DNA of 64,000 nucleotides from Azospirillum sp. TSH58 (GTDB taxonomy: Bacteria; Pseudomonadota; Alphaproteobacteria; Azospirillales; Azospirillaceae). Of the stretch, positions 61,701 through 64,000 are shown piece by piece. The stretch lies in contig NZ_CP022369.1 in NCBI RefSeq assembly GCF_003119115.1, positions 372,001-436,000 on the forward strand. The letters are read 5' to 3'. A program made the position numbers and the translations under genes. How positions within the stretch are numbered: the stretch's first letter is position 1; each line of letters opens with the position of its first letter. The notes under the pieces were generated by a model. That model did not search any database and was not told the origin of the DNA. It saw only the letters and a list, made by a program, of their open reading frames with translations.

Positions 61701-61967
61701 GCAGGCCGTGGCGTCCATACTCCCCACCCCCGCTTCGGTAAGAGCGAACAGGATGTGATGGATGTCCTGTATGATCCGTCTTTGTTCCGCGTCCACAAGG
61801 TCGAGAAAGTGGCTGGCATCCTGTCGAAGCTCGGCCTCACGGGCCGTATGAAGCTGCATGATCGGAAAGAGTTCGAACGCCAGCAACGGAGCAGCGATGA
61901 GCAGGAGGAATGACAGCAGGCGGTTGGCTTTTTTACGAGGCGCTCGCTTCTGTAAGGACTTCAGCAA
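58773..61967 (-). CDS. Membrane hybrid sensor histidine kinase with PAS domains and receiver
   Basis: 1064 aa. A transmembrane helix (~16-36), a periplasmic Cache-like sensor (~37-275), a second helix (FWTVAIFLGLLLTTGLGALW), then three PAS/PAC segments (about 320-430, 435-560, 565-690; DITERK and DVTDRR ends visible), the phosphorylation site SHDLRQP (His ~712), HATPase (NLVENALRYT, DSGIGISAE, GLGLGLAIV) and a C-terminal receiver with phospho-acceptor Asp ~996 (VVADYRL). The signal is unknown. The start is the ATG at 61967. A remnant output gene follows downstream. Confidence 0.92.
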   Translation of the reverse strand: MLKSLQKRAPRKKANRLLSFLLLIAAPLLAFELFPIMQLHTAREAELRQDASHFLDLVDAEQRRIIQDIHHILFALTEAGVGSMDATACQEVMSRIRAKYPSYMAMEISDANGAVWCSTDSMTVGRVIAGRLLQDAASTDGIVTGQSMRSPITGQPAIPFARAHRREDGGYHGVIAALLDTAWLRESLTQESLPDNTCLLVADRDGTVLATIPDAPELAGRLLPEPFGPLLREATKGVAELAGMDGRPRVFAYSPATSGARGLYLHVGLDKATAMRPIHTATFWTVAIFLGLLLTTGLGALWGIRRFLRVREEAQHSARKVSVLLANTVDGFIEFDRDWRFLELNDMARTLVAQGRDLLGMRLWDAFPELAEGQLADELHRSMTERVPVDVEFRGPQTGRWFWLRAFPTPRGLTVHLLDISRRTMAEEELRASNERLSLALQSAQAGSFDWDLRTGRGHWSEGSYRLFGLDPESDAPCLESWLRTVRPDDVEAVTAAAQAQLFSERKPYLALEYRIMLPDGAVRWVLSTGRVHYDTDGTPLRMSGLNIDITERKSVATALQRSERNLAIALNAANAGLWDLDLRTGVVTWSDGMYRLLGVDPTTFHPSEPAFYDLVVADDHPVLRQAVQDVLEGRRPDYQAEFRISHPEKGVCWLLGVGRAEHDGSGRPVRLSGMNMDVTDRRAMEQALRDAKTLADEANQSKSRFLAAASHDLRQPLQSALLFAGVLQSHVREDRSRRSLMALERALDTLKALLDSLLDVSRLDVGTIVPQVRDMPLASLLDEMRAAYSPIAASKGLELHVTDPGPALAVRSDPVLLGRILRNLVENALRYTPEGYVRVVCNIAPDRVSIQVHDSGIGISAEQLGRVFEEFHQVNNPERDRSQGLGLGLAIVQRLSQLLDHPVTVRSEPGRGSTFVVDVPLAGAAGTSPPLPKPVVTADGQRRLAVLIDDDVIVLTGLRTLFMEWGYEVVIAGSTAQALEGLRDMERAPDLVVADYRLRGGEVGTDAVASIRAQAGHPIPGIILTGDMGSDSERDATDLGVTFLRKPVASNQLLAAVQELLGS

Positions 61968-62161
61968 TTCCTGTCTCCAAGGGCCGACCTTTTCTTCCCT
62001 GGAGCATTATACAAAAATACACCGGTATGTGATTAGATAAAAATGCGGCCGCCTAAAGGATAGGCATCGGCGTATGCCTTGAGGCAGAGCTGTCAGTCCT
62101 ATCATAAACCGTCTCTACTGCTTTCCCGCACTCCATCCGGAAAAACCCCTTCCTGTGAAAA
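61968..62161. other. AT-rich intergenic DNA upstream of the hybrid kinase
   Basis: Clearly AT-richer than the neighbours, containing the likely kinase promoter. I see no gene in it. Confidence 0.4.
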
Positions 62162-62398
62162 TCAATTTTCACTCCTGCAGGCTCGCAGAACTTTTTTGAG
62201 CAATTGTTTTGCTTCCCAGCGCTGGATTATATTTCCTTGGCGCAGCACCATCTCGGCGTAATTCTTCGCCATAGAGGAAAAACACAGGATGCCTTCTTTT
62301 TGGGCAGCCTCGTCGGAGCATGCATACTGAGCCTGACGGAGGCATAAGTAAGCGGTCCGGCACCCATCGAGCGCTATGCTTGGCGGAAAATCGACCAT
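62162..62398 (-). CDS. Possible small cysteine-containing hypothetical protein
   Basis: 78 aa from ATG 62398 (MVDFPPSIALDGCRTAYLCL...), with four cysteines and a basic C-terminal helix (WEAKQLLKKVLRACRSEN). GAGG lies about 9 nt upstream; an upstream in-frame start at 62431 adds 11 residues. Base composition is lower in GC than typical host genes, so it may be foreign. No family recognised. Confidence 0.4.
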   Translation of the reverse strand: MVDFPPSIALDGCRTAYLCLRQAQYACSDEAAQKEGILCFSSMAKNYAEMVLRQGNIIQRWEAKQLLKKVLRACRSEN

Positions 62399-62629
62399 CG
62401 TGCCGAGCCTCGTAGAAGTAATATTGAACAAATTTTGCGCAAGATAACCAGGATGGTGGCGAACGATTCAGCGTGATTCGCGTTTTCAGATGAGTGACCT
62501 CATGATTGCTACCTCTTGAGCTGCAACGCTGACCATCGCCCCGCCGCGAACCGCTCGTGATGAGCAGCTGCCTGTGAAGGCGCCTATTCAACTCCGGCGC
62601 ATCGGGTGGTTCCCGCGAAAGAGCGTCGC

Positions 62630-62822
62630 ATGATCAGACCATAGGCACCAAGCGGTGGTCCGGCCAGGACTCGGACTCAAGAGCTATCACACCGCTCGGC
62701 AGACCATCGCCGGCGAACAGATCGTCGCCATAGTCCGTTACGGGCAGGTCGCCGCTGCTCCCATCAACACCATACCGGCCCCGTCGCCCTTCATCGAGGC
62801 CCTGTTCGGCGCGATCACCTGA
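62630..62822 (+). pseudogene. C-terminal remnant of an IS6-type transposase
   Basis: From about 62661 the frame reads RPGLGLKSYHTARQTIAGEQ, then IVAIVRYGQV and FIEALFGAIT before a stop, matching the C-terminal block of IS6-family transposases (xxLGFKSFxxAxxTIAGxE). The bases just before (HDQTIGTKRW in another frame) match the preceding part of the family, so there is a frameshift. No N-terminus is present. Confidence 0.65.
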
Positions 62823-62984
62823 CGGCGCCGATACCGCGGTCCCGCGTGCCCACCATCCGATGTGCGACCGAATCCGATGAAGTCCAGCTGCTTTTGACGA
62901 CGATCAAGGCTGCCCGTTCTCCACGCTCGCAGCATCCATATCGCGCCCGAACCACCAACCGATTCGACGGAAGCGACAGTGCCA

Positions 62985-63140
62985 ATGAATGAAGCCCAAA
63001 TCGGACTGCTGATCGTCTCGCCGCTGCTGGTCGGCATGGTTGTACTGTTGTATCGCCAGGGTGTTATGACGCGAAGCGGCGCAGCGCTCGCCGCGCTGGC
63101 TTCAGTCGGCACGGTCGCGTGGCTCTTCTTTACTCAGTAA
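62985..63140 (+). CDS. Possible small membrane protein (51 aa)
   Basis: 51 aa with two short hydrophobic spans (IGLLIVSPLLVGMVVLLY and GAALAALASVGTVAWLFF) joined by RQGVMTRSG. GGAAGCG lies about 9 nt upstream of the ATG. Too small to assign; coding-like composition and clean two-span pattern support it. Confidence 0.45.
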   Translation: MNEAQIGLLIVSPLLVGMVVLLYRQGVMTRSGAALAALASVGTVAWLFFTQ

Positions 63141-63307
63141 ATTGTATCCGTTTTCGAGATGACAACGACAGGGGGAATGGTGGTTGCCCTCGTCAGAACG
63201 CAAACACTGCCGATCGTCGTTGTGACCAGTTGTGGGAGGTGGTTAAAGCGGCGATGCCAGCGGAGATCTTCGCACCACCCTGGACAAACGGCTCAATGGG
63301 ATTTGCG

Positions 63308-64000
63308 GGCACCGTCAACTTGTTGACCCCCAGTTGCCGGGGCGGGCCGTGCGGGGTATGGGACGGCATGACGACGCGCCCCGATCCCCGCTACGCCGGC
63401 TACCGCTATCCCGCCGAGATCATTGCGATGGCGGTCTGGCTGTACTTCCGCTTTCCGCTCAGCCTGCGGATGGTCGAGGAGCTGCTGGCGGCGCGCGGCA
63501 TCACCGTGAGCTACGAGACGGTGCGCCAGTGGGCTCGGAAGTTCGGCCCCGAGATCGCCACCCGGTTGCGCCGACGGGCGCCGCGCCGGGGCGACAAGTG
63601 GCACCTCGACGAGGTGGTCCTGACCATCGGCGGCCGCAAACATCACCTGTGGCGGGCCGTCGATCAGGACGGCTTCGTGCTCGACGTGCTGGTCCAGAGC
63701 CGGCGCGATACCAAGGCGGCCAAGCGTTTGCTGCGCAAGCTGCTGAAGAAGCAGGGCCGGGCGCCGCGGGTGCTGATCACCGACAAGCTGAAGGCCTACG
63801 CCGCCAAGCGGGCGATCATGCCGGGGGTGGAGCACGGCCAGCACAAGGGACTGAACAACCGGGTCGAGAATTCCCACCAACCCACTCGTCGGCGCGAATG
63901 GCAAAGAAAGCGCTTCAAAGACCCCGCCCAGGGCCAGCGTTTCCTCGCCATTCACGACCCGATCGCCAACCTGTTTCATCTCCGCCGCGACCACAGTCCC
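63308..64000 (+). mobile_element. IS6-family-like insertion sequence, right end outside window
   Basis: Begins with the terminal repeat GGCACCGTCAACTTGTTGAC, followed 40 bp later by the transposase gene. The inverted copy of the same element is truncated at 33222-33471. The far end is not in the window, so completeness cannot be judged. Confidence 0.88.
63368..64000 (+). CDS. IS6-family transposase (3' end outside window)
   Basis: At least 211 residues, still open at the window edge. N-terminal MTTRPDPRYAGYRYPAEI and RMVEELLAARGITVSYETVR helix-turn-helix region, catalytic Asp in WHLDEVVLTI, second Asp in LITDKLKAY, and Glu in NNRVENSHQPTRRR, followed by the KRFKDPAQGQRFL block. All three catalytic residues are present, so it may be active. 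Confidence 0.93.
   Translation, partial: MTTRPDPRYAGYRYPAEIIAMAVWLYFRFPLSLRMVEELLAARGITVSYETVRQWARKFGPEIATRLRRRAPRRGDKWHLDEVVLTIGGRKHHLWRAVDQDGFVLDVLVQSRRDTKAAKRLLRKLLKKQGRAPRVLITDKLKAYAAKRAIMPGVEHGQHKGLNNRVENSHQPTRRREWQRKRFKDPAQGQRFLAIHDPIANLFHLRRDHSP

Overview
The window is high-GC alphaproteobacterial DNA, most likely from an Azospirillum-type free-living soil or rhizosphere bacterium, possibly from a large replicon or plasmid. The reasons are strong G/C third positions, many GTG starts, tight ATGA/GTGA overlaps, the mix of catabolic ABC transporters with denitrification and arginine-deiminase genes, and several IS6-type insertion sequences. The organism assignment is inference. I saw no rRNA, tRNA, CRISPR array or replication origin.

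Layout. (1) 1-2746: a Ser/Thr kinase-AAA ATPase sensor, cut by the window edge. (2) 3012-9726: two paralogous FAD oxidoreductases, an acetoacetate-decarboxylase-fold protein and a FadL-type outer-membrane transporter, which look like a lipid or terpenoid-like pathway of unknown chemistry. (3) 9843-17785: a divergent module. Leftward are an inositol-monophosphatase-type phosphatase and EutB/EutC; rightward are a PhnSTU-type ABC importer and a DeoR regulator. Together they could import and degrade a phosphorylated ethanolamine compound. (4) 17952-22930: a GH24 lysozyme and a large, internally duplicated TPR/glycosyltransferase-like protein. (5) 22958-31798: a leftward catabolic operon (amidase, CoA transferase, enoyl-CoA hydratase, Tau/Ssu-type ABC importer, NodB-type deacetylase, atypical SDR) behind a LysR regulator. 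A GntR regulator and a truncated acid-sugar kinase follow.

(6) 33222-63308: a segment of about 30 kb bounded by two inverted copies of the same IS6-like element. It carries anaerobic-respiration and survival functions: a small lipoprotein, a zinc alcohol dehydrogenase, a porin, NhaC, the arginine deiminase pathway (arcC, arcB, arcA, arcD), a cyclic-nucleotide-binding/FHA protein, an intact IS6 element, hemerythrin and FmdE-like proteins, copper nitrite reductase (nirK), norCBQD, small accessory proteins, flavohemoglobin (hmp) and two membrane or GAF sensor kinases. An NnrR/Dnr-type palindrome lies upstream of nirK.

How the genes fit together: nirK reduces nitrite to NO, NorCB (matured by NorQ/NorD) reduces NO to N2O, Hmp detoxifies leftover NO, and the arginine deiminase pathway gives fermentative ATP when electron acceptors run out. 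The left part of the window is instead devoted to uptake and breakdown of organic nitrogen and carbon sources.
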